NCBI RefSeq assembly: GCF_014633365.1
Contig: NC_068341.1
Location: 25,092,339 to 25,156,338, forward strand
Reading direction: 5' to 3'
DNA length: 64,000 bases
Source of the DNA: Diospyros lotus
Taxonomy: Eukaryota; Streptophyta; Magnoliopsida; Ericales; Ebenaceae
Both the position numbers and the translations under genes were made by a program. The notes below the pieces were generated by a model, which ran no database searches, was not told the origin of the DNA, and saw only the letters and a program-made list of their open reading frames with translations. Positions 35,069 to 48,267 of the stretch are shown piece after piece. Each line of letters starts with the position of its first letter. The first letter of the stretch is position 1.

Positions 35069-38004
35069 ATTATAAATGGGAGGGGACAAATTCTGTTGTT
35101 TGGGAGACAGTTTCATAATGGATTGGGAAGGGAGGGGTCGCACCCATATTTTCCTAACATCCCAATTTGGAGTTTAAGAAAAATTCCTTTCAAATATTTT
35201 CCTAACATCCCAATTTTTATTGTAAATATCCAGACTATTTTTCGACCATCCACCAATCTCGCTACCAAAAGGACTTTTCATATTCGTTGCAGTCGTCTTT
35301 GGAGATACTCACCATCTATCCATCTGAAGCCTTGGGGGCAAACTACATAGTCCACCCCAACCAATGATTAATTGATGAGTTTCTTAGAAATGTGAAGGAC
35401 TACCTCAGTTCTCGACAACACATCAAATAAGAGCCCTTGCGAAAAGAATCCAGATTGGACTTTCCTTGTTGATATGCGAATAAAGAGAGCAAAAGCTAAA
35501 AAGCAACCGGCACTCTGCCATATCACCATTTTTACCTGTTTGGAGGCCTTCTATTTTGCTTGAAAGAAGGCTTTTAATATAGGTGTGGTTGTGGTTTACA
35601 GTAGTCCCTACCTCATCTCTATTAATTTTAGTCTCTTTAACTCCAGCAATGACAAGTATTTTTGTCTCCAAAAGTTCAAGTGATATTTCATATATAGGGC
35701 GTTACACTCTATCCCCTTAATTGTATTATGACTTAAAAATCCTTCCCGACTTGTATTCAAATTTCAAAATCAAAACCACAAGGCCTTAAAAACTTCCTTT
35801 CACTTAGTTCAAGCAATGTATTTAAGTGAATTGGTGGCTTATTGGCTAGCTAGCTAGCTAACTTCATGCTAATGATTTCGTGGGATTGCTTTTCTAAATA
35901 CAAATATTACTATATTTAAAGGTTAACTTGTTGAGTGTCTACTGTTGCACAATTACTAATTTTGAGTAGTACTTGGTTGTTATATCTCAAGGTATGGTCG
36001 TTGCCTCCATGTCAATATCCACATATCATTACATATTGCGACAACTAATGTTCTCCTTTCACAACATCAGAATGTTGGGTATTTATAATAGTGGCTTGCT
36101 ACAACAAATCGAGGCACTAGCGATGGTGATATCAAAATCACTAGTAAAGGCTGATGGGTGGGTGCCCATCACCATAGAAATTGGGTTAACTTTTGTCTAC
36201 TGTTCGTTTTGGTTTTGGGGATAGTTTTAGGAACTTATGGAACAGGAAGCAAAAAGAACATCATTTTGCTTTAATCCCGTGATTTCCCAAACCCCTTTTC
36301 ATTGTCCCACGCGTCTCATTTACTTTCTCTCCCTTTCCCTTTTGACTTTTAGCCTTTCTTTCTTCTTTGATTTCCCTTTCACTTTTAGTCTTACTTTCAA
36401 TCACTTTTCCAATCTATTTTTAGGTAACCAAATCTCCATTTGCTTGATAATTATCTTGTAGGGTAGACCTTAATATATATGGTACCATACACCCAAAAGG
36501 AAGTGATGAATTGAGTGAGTAAAAATTTAGATGATCCTATAAATATTTTCGAAATGATAAGCAATATATGATTTTATTCAAAATAGTTTTTCAAGATACA
36601 CAATGCTTGAAAAGAGTAAATACATAAGAAACAAAAGAATTTATAGTGATTTGACCATGTCTGCCCTACATCTATTACTTTAGCACCTAAGTAGAGATTT
36701 TTAAATTCATTAAATAAAATTCCAACTGCAAATCACAAGCCAATACGACTGCTAGCTATCTTGCTAGCCTGCTAGCACTTCATGTTAGAGAACTCTTACA
36801 AAGAAGAATAAGAAATGCAACACTTAACACAAGAATCCTAATATGAAATTTTGTTCCAAAAAAAGAACAAGCATTGAAGAAGAAAATATTAAAACAATTA
36901 AACTCAAAAGTAATTTGAAGATTTGATCTCTAACATGTACAAGCCCGGGGAGATTTCTAGTCATTGGAGATCAAAATGGCAAATAATCAGTTTGTAGAAA
37001 ACTAAACATTAGTAATTTTTCAAATAAAAATTGTCAATAGTTTCAAATAGGGACTCAACAATTTATTTTGAAATTTGAGAAACTAGTCAACAATTTTTCC
37101 AAGTTTAAAAAGTAGTTGATTGTTTAATCATAAAACATTGATTCAAAATGTATGTACTAAAACCGGCTAGCTTAATTTTAGAAGCAATCAATTATTTATC
37201 TTAACTAGTTGATAATAATGAAAAGCAAATCGACAGTTTATGTTAATTTTAAAGAATTAGGCAATAATTTTAGAAAACAGGTAGTTTTATCATTGAATTC
37301 AATATCTAAATGATTTTTCTTCTATTTTAAAGTTACTTTCTTTGCCTTTTAAATACTTTGATAATATTTCATAATTCACAAAATTTCATTGATCTAAAAG
37401 ACAAGTTCAAAACTATTTCCAAGAATTGTTCAAAATAATTTAAGTTCAAGACCATTAGATTCAAATCACTTATTTCAGTATCATTAAATCAACACTCGTT
37501 AAATTTTTTGTTAAAAATATTCATCATCAAAATCAAACCAACATATCACCCTTTCACTTTCTCATTTCTTCAATCAATTTTCAACCTTCATCTCTTTAGG
37601 TAACGGCTTGCTTAGTTGTATTTTTCATATTTTTCTGTTCTACAGGTAAGCCATTATTGAAACCAAAATCTCTAAGTAGATAATTGCCTATCTTCTGTAT
37701 TTTGCTTGTCTTCTTTTTATTTTTTTAATTGTTAAGCCCTCCATTGGCACTAATTAATTCTATTACTTTCGTTGGCACATAATGCTTCTTTATTTGTAAT
37801 TGTTTCCCTCGTATATTTTCAAGGAGAGAAATATGTCCAAAAAAATGAATATGAACAATAGATCAAAAAAAGTATTCCAAATCCACAGGGATCCCACTTG
37901 ACAAATATTAGGGTAAAGTTATTGTTTTATGTTACTTTACTTGGTAAGGAAGTTGCTTTAATTTCAATTATAAAGGAAAAAAAAGCCTTCTTCTATGAAA
38001 GCTT
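35069..38004. other. Intergenic, no gene seen
   Basis: Mostly AT-rich. A 22-bp direct repeat with period 48 occurs at 35146 and 35194, and (AGCT)n at about 35853-35871. A decayed 'atagtgatttgacca...ctacatct' form of the LTR signature lies at 36646-36680. Short frames look like chance. Confidence 0.4.
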
Positions 38005-38572
38005 TATCAAATTAGCCTTTGTATTTTAGCATAGGGCTTAAACTAGCCCTCATATTTTTAAAATGGTCAAATAAGTTCTCATACTTTTAGACTTTGTGTT
38101 GAACTTACAATGGATGCCATTTAAATGTCATCCAACAATATTTATGTTTTACTATCGGAGTTGAATTTATACCAAATCAAATTCTATATCCAAAATCATA
38201 CTTAAATCAGACTTTCAATCACATCATACATATTCTATTACTAGGGTTTTTGTCTTCGATTTGAGTGAGTTACGGTTTTAGAATTGTGATGACTTTCTAA
38301 ATGCTATTGTGAGGTGAGATTATAACTAAGAGTTTGATTATGTATTAAGTTTGGGTTCAATTTCCGTTGCTAGGGTCATTATTTTTGTATTTTAATTACT
38401 TTTAGCTTCAATTTTAAAAGTATGCAAACTTATTTAGATTTTTTAAAAATAAAAGAGTTAATTTTTCCATGAGTTTAATTAAAAGCACGAAGCAAGAGTT
38501 TGAAAGAGTTAATCTTTCATAAGTCCAAGAATAATTTGTCTTTTAAACTAAAATATAAAGACTAATTTGATA
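38005..38572. mobile_element. MITE-like element with 28-bp inverted ends
   Basis: The left end 'tatcaaattagcctttgta' and the inverted right end ('tatcaaattagtctttata' on the minus strand) match over about 25-28 bp with a few changes. The interior is non-coding. TSD not resolved. Confidence 0.5.
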
Positions 38573-39333
38573 CCACCCCAAATAAAAAGTTGAAAGAAAA
38601 TTGGTAAAATCCAGAACTCTTGTAGTCCAATATCAATGATCCATACCCAGGCCCAATTCCAGCTATATGTGGAAAGTATGTTGATGGGCTTGGATCATTT
38701 ACATAATGGGCTGGGCTTGGTCACTACCTTTGGGCCCAAAGTTGTCCTTTTCAGTTTTGAACCTCAAATATATCATGATTTCATAATATAAGGCACGCAC
38801 GCACGCACGCACGCACGCACATGAAGAAAGCCTTAACTTTTTTGTTTCTTTGCAGTTATTGAATTCAGAAAAATGCAATCTTTGTATGGGTTGATATAAC
38901 GACAAGACAAGATTGAAGCATCCCTTTCACAACATCCTACAGCTCATTTGATTGTAGTTTTAAAAATTGCTTTTCCGATTTCAAAAATCAGAAAATTCAA
39001 GAGATTTTTTTTATTCATATAATGCATATTTCTAAAGTAGATCAAACTGAATCAATCATTAAATTAAAAAAATTACAAAATAAATAAATCTTATAAAAAA
39101 TTCTAAAAATATTTGAATATAATACTAAAAACTTAAGTTGCAAAAAAACAGATACGATATGAAATGAATCGAAAATGAAAAATGACAATTTTCAAAAAAT
39201 AGAAAACATAAATATGGATAAATGCATAAATAAAAATATAATTTTTTATATAAAAAATTATATATTAAGAATTAATATATAATATATAATATTTATATTA
39301 TATATTAATTCTTCTATATTTTTATATTATATA
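38573..39333. other. AT-rich flank with microsatellite and hairpin
   Basis: (GCAC)n lies at about 38794-38822. A perfect AT inverted repeat (39268-39312, arms 'agaattaatatataatata') lies 22 bp outside the Helitron terminus. No gene. Confidence 0.5.
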
Positions 39334-39515
39334 CTAGTGTTAAGCCAGTGCGATGCAAGCGAGGTATAATCGCAATAGATGATTTTGATAGTCATCTATG
39401 AAAGTTAATTAATTATAATCAAATCAAATACTAAAACATTATATAAATAATATTTTATTAAAAATTGTTACTGAAACTTTCAAAAACAACCTACTTAATC
39501 CAAATTTGAGAAATT

Positions 39516-40171
39516 TTATTTGAAGACTACATTTGTTGTTGAATTAGTTGGTTTTCCATCTTTATCACAAATTAATATCTTTAATTCTTTTTTATTTGTA
39601 CATCTAGAGACTGCAACATAAAACTGTTTATGACTAAAAACTAGATTTTTCATATAAAGTCCAATATGCGAAAGATATTAACTTTTGACTCTTATTAATA
39701 AACATAGCATATGATACAACCAAAGGATATTTATTGCTTTCGTTGAAGTTTGAAAGGTAATCTTGGATATGATGGAATTAAAGTCATTATTGGAATGAAA
39801 ATTTTATGCCTTGCATTACTTCTCGAAATAACGTTGGCTTTCAAAACATGATTTCCAAGCCTTGTAATGACTAATTTAGTCCCATTACACAATCCAACAA
39901 AATGATCAATATTTCTTAATAACGTAATAGAAATACCGACTTTCAATTTCAACTCATGATTAGGCACCCCATAACAGTTGATACCATTTAAAAATTTTGG
40001 AGTATGAAGATCTTTTAGTAAATCAATATTAGAATTTGATATGCAAGTTGCATTAGAACTTAAATATGCCTTTCCCTCAATTGGATTAAGGGAAACCACG
40101 TGTTCATTTACTGATTCAACAACTTCAAGAGTTGAGCAAGTATGACTATTTCTTGCAAATATGAAGGGTCA
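39516..40171 (-). pseudogene. Helitron PIF1-like helicase, C-terminal part
   Basis: Minus-strand peptide: 'NDPSYLQE', then 'VESVNEHVVSLNP', 'HTPKFLNGINCYGVPNHEL', 'LLRNIDHFVGLCNGTKLVI', 'IPSYPRLPFKLQRKQ', and, after a break, motif VI 'QFYVAVSRCTNKKELKILI' ending at 39518-39516. This is the C-terminal half of a PIF1-family DNA helicase as encoded by Helitrons. The segment between 'QRKQ' and 'QFYVAVSR' is disrupted, and part of the 'NKSQGQ' motif is missing. The upstream part continues beyond an inserted LTR at 45153. Confidence 0.85.
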
Positions 40172-41134
40172 TTAATTGTAACGGCCTGCGTTCTAGAGCC
40201 CCCATTAGCATAGAGGATCCGTGAAAAGGTCATTAATAAGATGATATAGAACAATTCCCATCAAGCATCTTGCAAAAGAAATTACAACACACATCGCTTC
40301 ATAGCCATCTTTACATAGACAATCTCACGGTTACACAAATTAGGTCCCCATGCAACCACATACAACATATGAAAAACTAGGACCATACAACACCCATCAT
40401 TCTCAAAAGCAAGAGTGTATTAACTTGATAAACAAAAACTACACCTAAGACCCTATCTTCAAGAGATATTTGCACACGATACTATGATCCAAAGGACAAG
40501 TCCCAACACCACTGAGAGCACCTACCAACTCAAGCGTTCCTCTTTATCTGGAATGAAGGAAAGCAATGGTGAGTCATAAGACTCAACAAATGTATATAAG
40601 AAATAAGGGCTAGAAAGGCTTTGGGAGAATATCCCAGTACAAACCGTACACTGCGTGCCCAAGACACAAACATCCACAGCATGAACCATATAACAAGAAA
40701 AGAAATAGACATGCATATAATGGTCCTTGGGGCCCACATAAAAGACTCCGGCACCCAAGTCCTTAACAAACTTGCTACTGCCATGAACTGGAAAGCATAA
40801 ATACTTTGAATTGCAGGGCTGAAGCCCTTGCCACGTACACCAACCTCAATCAACACCACCTCTATCGTAGGCCCAGGCTTTCTCAGGTCAGTCCTCTCGC
40901 CCATGAATCATGTGCACATAACCTCATACCAAGTCAATTCTTCCCTCGGGCCCTTCTCGAGCTAATCTAAGTCTTCCCTCGGGCACTTCCAGAGCTAGTC
41001 TAAGTCTTCCCTCAGGCTTTCCCCGAGCTAGTATAAAAATCAAGTTGAAGCTCCCTGGGTTGGTACTCCCGTCACTTGACCCTACACTGTCTTCCCGCCA
41101 AGCATAAAAGTAATAATAGTAATAATAATAACCG

Positions 41135-43810
41135 TGTAACGCCACGCTCCCACTTACGGGTGTTACTTGTGAACAATTATCTAAATTATCCACTTGCCCG
41201 GCCTTTAGTGAAGGGTGGACCATGTTTCAAGGTGAAACGCCCTAGGTGGGAACTAAGCTCGTCCTTCCCTTCCCTCAACCCTAGGATTCACTAGCAGAAT
41301 TGGGCTTCAACCACACTGCATTCGGCTATAAGAAATCACTTTAAGATGCCCAACCGCCATTTTCATACTTGTTTTAATTTTTCTTCTTTACAAGAAGTTC
41401 ACCAGGCTCCTTGAATCACCATTAAAATCAATCCATTGATTGATTACCAATTTTGGAGGAAAAACTCAAATTTTTAATTTTCCAAAATTTCGGCATTTTC
41501 TCAAAAAATGCCCGAAAAATCCCTTTATTTTGAAAATTCCTCTGGGCCCAAAATCAAATTAGAAAAGCCCCAAAATCCCCAATTTTTTAGATTTTTTTTA
41601 AAAAATTGGCTAACGGGGCCCGCTGGCGCTCCCGGGGCCCCGTTGGGCGCTGGTCACATGGGCTGGCCACGCATGCCCGCACCCGGCCGCCCACGCGGCC
41701 CCGCCTGTGCGCGCGGGGCTGCTGCTTGCAGCTTCCAAAATCCTTTTTTTTTTTTTTTTTCTTTGGGCCTTCCTAACCCAAATTTTTCAAGAAATTAAAT
41801 TAATTAAATGAACTTCACATTCATTCAATTTTTGCCTTTATTTTCCAAAATTAAGGCTTGAACAAATCTCTTGATGCTTCTACAACATACATCAAACACC
41901 CACTATTTTTTCAACAAAAAATCATGAGGTTTAACTTCTTGGTGCTTCTCACAACACACACCAAAATGAGATTTTCACCCAACCTAGGCTTCAACATACC
42001 ATAAGCCAATATCTCATTGCTTAAATACCACATACACTTCAACTAACAAACAAATTACATTACATAAAATAAACACAACACATAAGCTTCCATAAGCCAT
42101 AATATACACTTGAATCTTCATTTCCATGCCTCCACATGCCATTCCACCTTGACTTGATTTTTCTCATGCTTCCACAACCTATATGTGAGGGTAAAACCTC
42201 ATGAGCTATTAAGCTCAATAAGGGTGCAATGCCAAATAAATATGAACATAACAAGATTATATGATGCCAAATGCATGCAAGTGTGGCTAGGTTTCTTTGC
42301 CCTCACAACCCTCCAAGGTTAGAGGCATCAACCCACCATTTCAACCATGTTCCCAAACTAACCTATGGTCATAAGTCTCATGAACATAAAAGAACATGCC
42401 AAATGCAACATATATATTTGTGAAACATACTTACAACACATTGCAAGGCCACCCTCCCATGGGGCCATCCCTTACCTCATTCTTCTCTTTGAATCTTTAA
42501 ATCCTCTTTTCAAGAGAGCTTCCATCTTCATCTTCTCCCAGCTAAGATGTCATTCAAACTAGAACTCACTTTACATTCAAGCATACTAAATAAAGAGAAG
42601 AAGGAACAAAGCTTACCTTGAATCCCTTACTTCTTCTTCTTCACTTTTCTTCCATGGGAGACTTCCTTATCTCTTTTTCTTTCTTTCTTTCCTTCTTCAT
42701 TTCTTTCTCCAAATGGCCAAAGGAAACCAAGACTTCCTCACTTGCCATTATATACTAGTTTTCCATATTTCAAGAATAAATCATAGCCATTGGATTTATT
42801 TGGTGAGAATAAATCCTCACCCTCCAAACTACCACAATCCATGACATTAAGTCTTGCTTATAATCCACCATTGGATCTTTTCTCACTTTACAAGACAAAA
42901 TCTTAGCCATCCAAAGGAAGCACAATCCATGTGCTTTGCTGGGTTTTAATCCTAGCCTTTGATTTAATTTGGAGATTAAATCTCAACCTTCCAATCATCT
43001 CTCTTTAAAATCTCTCCACCCATTTGGCAATCCATGCCAACTTCTAAGATTTAATGGTGGCCCTTTGATCACTTTCCAAATCAAAGAATTAATCTCATCC
43101 CTTGAATTTTTATTTCTTTCCCATTTAAATTAATAGGACTATTTTCATATCCATCGCATTTGAGAGATATAAATATTTTTTTATGTATTTAAATAAATCT
43201 CATATTTTTCAAGGCATTAATGGTGACCATTTAACATTTTCTTTTGGATTTTCTTTAATCCATATAATCATGCCTCTCATTAAATGCTTGAAAGACCAAT
43301 TATCATTTCTTTTGCATTTAATTAAATCACCCCATTTATACTTGAACCACAAAATGCCAAGTGTCACAACAAGACACTAACCTTGGCTTCCAAGTTTTTA
43401 ATCTCATCCCTCCACGTGGCATTACCACATTAATTCACCAATTTAGGGAAAACATAATTATTTTATCAAATAATAGAACATCCACCATTTTTCCAATATT
43501 CCATAATTAAATTCCTTTATGGAATTAAATTCCAAAATTCCCAAAATACCCTTTGTGAATTTATTAATCCAATATATCTCCACATAAATACCAAATTGGG
43601 ATTTTATTCACTTACACACCTAATTCCACATGGGAATTATTTTTAATTTATCAAAATACCCTTTATTGGACTTCTATATCCAAATTACCAAAATACCCTT
43701 CTCATGGGCACTCTCAATCTCAAGGGTCCATCACCTTCTCAAGGGTATTTTTTGAAAGTTTTCTTACTTCCTTTCCTATTCTCTTAACACCGGTTACATT
43801 GGGTGTTACA
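41135..43810 (-). mobile_element. Inner solo LTR, same family as 12863-15618
   Basis: This 2676-bp LTR is flanked by a perfect TSD AACCG (41130-41134 and 43811-43815). On the minus strand it starts 'tgtaacaccca' and ends 'gtggcgttaca', with a TATA box near 42755. Both ends match the LTR at 12863-15618 in opposite orientation ('gggtgttact' and 'gaaacgccctaggtgggaac' near the end). Confidence 0.88.
41610..41735. other. GC-rich island in the inner solo LTR
   Basis: About 125 bp is rich in 'ggccgcccacgcggcc'-like words, between 'tttttttaaaaaattgg' and a T-run. It occupies the same relative place as the island at 14655-14846, but its sequence is only loosely similar. Confidence 0.65.
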
Positions 43811-45152
43811 AACCGCGCGTAATAGAATGATGTAATGTAAAAATAAGAATGCAATGACGTAGTAAGCATAAACATGGCACAAGGCCCCCAGAAGCCAGGC
43901 ATCAGACCACGTTTCGCCCACATAGTAATACACAGTCAATGCAATGCTCGTGCAAGACACACCTTAGACACCCTAAGAAGCATGTGCTTAAGCACTCACA
44001 GGATATTGCCCTCCATTGATGTGATTCCCAAATCCTGACACACACTATCAACATTATACTGTAATTAAATAAAATTTAAATTCATATACAAGAGATCCAT
44101 CTGGAACCTAACCCAACCAGGTGCGACCTCATTCCCAAGGAAATGGGGTGATACAAACCCCCGTATTGGTTAGTAAGAAATATCGCAAAAGGTCTTTTAT
44201 TTGACTTAAAACCACTGTCAATAATTCAACCAACAACTCACAAGTTTAATATTCAGAATCGAATCAAGGTAAGAGAGGGAATAAAATGTGTAAAACGATA
44301 AGGACTTGTGTAGGGATTAAAGAGCACAAAGAGAAGGTTGGAACTTGCCTTTAAATGGCCAATTCTCATTTTTCCTGCACTCTCGCTGTAAAGTATTACA
44401 TTTATAGAAAATAATGAAACCACAGGTCAAAATAATTAAATTTAACCATGTGAAACTTATAATTTAAGCATACGAAATTCCCAATAATTTATCCCACTTA
44501 GCTGGCTGCTTTAAAGACTAATTAGTCCCAAAATTTCCTAATTTTCCTATTTCATGCGGTTGTTGGCACCATTGCTTCTTCCCAAATCTTCCTTCCTCAC
44601 TTTTTCTCTCTTTTGCTTTTGGAATGGTCGAATTTGGCCTGAAAAAGAACAGAATGGAAACTACTTGGCCAAGGCAAAAAGGAATGGCCCAGCACGTGCC
44701 ACTAGGTGCCACCAGCAGCCGCGCAAGGCTACCATCGCCTTGGGCCAAAATGATGTTGTTTTGACCCTCTTTTAACGAAATAAAATCAACCATTTTTTTC
44801 TCCTCTTGTGTGCACACCCACGGGTTTGATCTCGTGTCACCAGCCCAGCCCCCCTTGCGCACAGTCACTTGCTCTAAACTCACATTCACTCATATAATGC
44901 TCTAATTTAATTTTAAAGTGACCCCCCCAACCCATTTCTAGAATTTACACTCAACACCCACAACTTCCAAGAATTAACACATACACCCCACTTAATAATA
45001 ACTCTTGTATCCCAAATTTCCAATAATTACTTGCCCATCTCTTTAATACAAAATAAATTAATATATCCCTTAAATCCTCAAATATTCAATAACCACCTCA
45101 AATATCAAAATTAATAATTATTATTTATTCTCCAATGTTTCGGGATAATACA

Positions 45153-45231
45153 TTAAAATTATTTGACAAAGAAGAGTATGTACTATTTATAATTGATGAA
45201 ACTGAGTCCTTTGACTCCTTTATCAAAGATC
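45153..45231 (-). pseudogene. Helitron helicase, part upstream of the LTR insertion
   Basis: On the minus strand it reads 'LIKESKDSVSSIINSTYSSL', then 'SNNFN'. It joins without loss of frame, across the TSD, to 'NDPSYLQE' at 40171. This shows that the LTR landed inside an already present helicase gene. Confidence 0.75.
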
Positions 45232-45519
45232 ATTAGGTTTATGGTTATATAATTCCAATTGGCAAGAAAGTTATCTTTACCGCACTATCTCTCAAAATTG
45301 TTAGTAGTCTTACCAAGTACCAGCAAACACTCACGGTCCCACAACAAAAAAGAAGCACTACCAATCCCATCAATAACCTTTACTTGGACCTTGAACATAG
45401 TCAATCCATCACACAATTGACAAAGATGACAAATGAAAATGCAATTAATAAATAAACATAAACATATAATAAAAAAAGTATGATAGTCATTCTACTTAAG
45501 AGTTCTTGTGAAATCAAAC

Positions 45520-47063
45520 TTGTCACATTTTTCACAATAAAATCTTTTGCTAATAGGACTAACTTTATTTGCACATCTTTTATAGGATAAGTACCACCGG
45601 TCGTCATCACTCTTAATTGCAATAATAATAGCAAGAACCCAAGAACAACCAACCTAGGATAAAAAATTATAAAAGTATGGTCAGAATAATAGTAGTAAAA
45701 ATAACAAAAAAATATGGGTTTATTAAAGAAAAAAGCACAAAACATGAGTGCTAAAATATATGTAGTCATGATTTATTTGTACTACTTTTTTACCTCTACA
45801 GATTCCACCAATTTTTCAGTAGTTTTTACACCAGTTCCTCCACTTACTAGGTCATTAGAAATGGAGTAAGTAGATGAAAAAGAGATTTGACTTATCCTTT
45901 GAGAGCTACAATCTCCTCCACCCAACAATCTTCACAAGAATTAATAGTTCGATTAGAGTAAAAGAAAATCATAATACTAATAATCATACTGGTGGCAAAA
46001 AAAATTAGCCATACTTGTTTCAAAATTCAAGAACTCCCTTGATAAGGGTATTCACTAGTAGCTTTGTAATATAAAAAGTATTAGATATTTTAACCTCACG
46101 TACAATGTAGTAGTTTCTAATTCAAGCATCTATATTAGACAAATAAAGTTTTAAATTGGAATGTATGTACATTTTAAAAATTATAAATATAACCTTTGAA
46201 TCTTTTGGCACAACACATTTGGAGTATGATAATTATAGGTTCTGGTTTTTTAGCTTCTAGATAACCATTAATCTCATATATGAAGTCACCCCACAAAGTA
46301 CACACGAAAACTCGTACAATAGTATGAAGCATACTAAAAATTATCATAGTATGCAAATAAGATTATGGATGAAGCATACTCTAGGTCTTCAAGCACAATA
46401 TCAATGAGCTTGTTTGTCTTTCCACAAGATTCTTGGCACTTAGCATTGTCTTTGCCAACGACCTCTCCAATTATATTTTCAACAAAATTGAAAAAATAAA
46501 GTGTCAATTATAATGGCATAAATCATTGCACAATCAACTTTACACTTACCAAACAATTCAATTTCGTCAAGTTCATCTGAATTCAAAATATCAACAAACG
46601 ATCTTAAGATAAAATTTTGTATTGGAAAACTTTCGTCCATAACATCTATAACATTAGTCTTTGACATAAAGTTTAGCTTGTACTTGTGGCTTGTAGTCTT
46701 GTATTTCACATTGTTGTATCCAACTACAAAATTGTGCAAAAAATACAGTTGTCCTTCACGAATTAATATTTTGAAAGACCGAACCAATGAATGCTTGATT
46801 GTTGCATGAATTCTTCCACCCTATGGATTTGGTGACAAAATTTTAAATAATTTATACAAAAACAAAAGATATTATATTAACAATTAACATTAAATTTATA
46901 AGGAAAAAAAAACTTATTCATCCATGAAAACCATCTCAATGCTATAGATTTCTAACTTATCTTCAAACCATGGAATCTCCCAAAGCCTCACGACTTGAAC
47001 CTTTAATTTCCATTGTGTCTTGCTAGCATTGATTTGATTGACAAAATTAACTCTTTCATTCAT
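45520..47063 (-). pseudogene. Helitron RPA1-like protein, decayed
   Basis: Minus-strand exons: 47063-46918 ('MNERVNFVNQINASKTQWKL...IPWFEDKLEIYSIEMVFMD'), and 46820-46480 ('GGRIHATIKHSLVRSFKILI', 'TTSHKYKLNFMSKT'). Next come a DUF223-like continuation ('GEVVGKDN') at 46470-46381 and a second OB fold ('CTLWGDFIYEINGYLE') at 46300-46174. A zinc-ribbon OB fold follows near 45600-45520 ('RFYCEKCDKFDF', where the first Cys of the ribbon reads Tyr). This is the replication protein A large-subunit-like gene carried by plant Helitrons, probably binding single-stranded DNA. The first donor is decayed and stops are present. Confidence 0.75.
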
Positions 47064-47214
47064 ATTTTGAAATTTTATTCTAAAAGGATATTAATCTCAA
47101 AAATTGTAGTGGTAAAATGTTATAGAAAATAGAAAACTTTGACATAAACTTTTTATTTATACACAAAATCTATTACATTGGAACAACAATCATTAAATAT
47201 ATTAAATATCATGT

Positions 47215-47949
47215 GCTAGCATGTATATGAGCATAGCATTGCATTATGCGCGCTAAGCGGCTTGTCCGCGGGGATCCCACCAGTTTTAGTTTCAACTCAG
47301 TTTATGAGTTTCCCATTTGGTGGCCACCAGGGGTCTAGGGGCATATTGCCAATAGTATGTCCTTACAATTTTTCTATTTATAGGATTCAGATCAGTTAGG
47401 TATGTTTTTGCAGTTATATAGGCCTATGAGCCAAAATTGCATACCTGCATTTAGTTTATAGTTTATGTGCATTACATTTTTGTGAATGCAAACAGACAAT
47501 GATTATACTCAGTACAAGTTTAGTAAGTAATTTATCAATATTGATGTTCTTTGATTCAGCTTCAGTTGTTCTTTCTAACTTATTACTTGTTGAGCTTTGT
47601 AGCTCATCTTGTACTCTTCACCCTTCCAGGTCCTAGCAGGGGAGTACCAAAAGTGAGGCCTAGCAGTAGTGGTCTATAGTGTGTATATGTGAAGCCGCTC
47701 AAGATCATAGATGTCTAGGAGTTTATAGTGTTTTGTCAGTTAGGATTATTTTATATTTTAGTTGAGAGATTTTCCCTTAGACAGAGTTTATGGTTTTTAG
47801 TTTATTTCGATTCAGAGTTTTTATTTTAGTTGATTGAGATGTTCAGTTATGGTATTTGATTTCAGTTTATCAGAGAGTTTTTATTTTATTTTATCTAATT
47901 TTTCTAGTAGCACCTCTTCTCGAGCAGTTTTAGGAAATGGGGTGTTACA
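47215..47949 (+). mobile_element. 3' part of a long gypsy LTR
   Basis: It ends 'ggggtgttaca' at 47949, the standard 3' terminus of the TGTAAY-type LTRs here, and includes 'cttccaggtcctagcagggg' near 47625. The left part is missing; 'gcgctaagcgg' near 47250 is about as far as I trust it. A 'tgcat' stands both near 47237 and after the end, but without a proper TG start that may be chance. Confidence 0.5.
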
Positions 47950-48267
47950 TGCATCATATCCTAATTTAATATTGTTGTTGTTAAGATACAACAATAGATT
48001 TGTATGGTGGAAAAAAAAAAATAGTCTTAACTTTCTTCGACAAGAATGATCAAAGGACCTTGAGGAAAATGTTTAGGAGGCCAAAAGTAATCAGGTGGCC
48101 TTGAGAGATGGTGACATGCTGATGCGGATGAGTGGTTACTTGCTGATGAATGAGAGGTCTAAAATAACCGCGAGACCTCAAATAACTGAAAGGTTCAAAG
48201 AATCGAGTGGCCTACCAAAACGAACTAACGATGAGAGGTGCAAGAGACTATTCCCACGAAAACCCTC
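47950..48267. other. Spacer between LTR fragments
   Basis: It resembles untranslated leader sequence of a retroelement (purine-rich, 'gagaggtc' repeats) but has no domain that I can name. Confidence 0.3.

Larger units (their letters stand above)
40177..45152 (-). mobile_element. LTR inserted in the helicase, itself interrupted
   Basis: It starts 'tgtaacggcctg' and ends 'gggataataca'. Flanks TTAAT (40172-40176) and TTAAA (45153-45157) are a TSD with one change. Without the inner solo LTR it is about 2.3 kb. On the minus strand it starts 'tgtattatcccg', with a TATA box 'ctataaatgtaa' near 44400. No internal domain is present, so it is a solo LTR of a third TGTAAY-type family. Confidence 0.7.
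39334..47100 (-). mobile_element. Helitron remnant with nested LTRs
   Basis: The 3' end is at 39334: on the minus strand the sequence runs 'ttgcatcgcac', then 'ttaacactag', followed by T. This is the decayed form of the palindrome plus CTAG terminus common in plant Helitrons. Upstream on the same strand lie helicase and RPA1-like remnants. An LTR and a second LTR within it are inserted in the helicase frame. The 5' end (TC) was not found; 47100 is only the limit of recognised coding sequence. Confidence 0.65.

Noticed and set aside
41508..41798. 96-residue Pro/Gly/Arg-rich frame
   Set aside because: Same cause: GC island and homopolymer inside the inner solo LTR.
44518..44889. 123-residue minus-strand frame
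   Set aside because: Lies in the U3 of the LTR at 40177-45152 with no family resemblance.
47237..47949. Complete LTR with TSD TGCAT
   Set aside because: The matching pentamers exist, but the left end lacks a TGTAAY start, so a truncated LTR with chance pentamers is safer.
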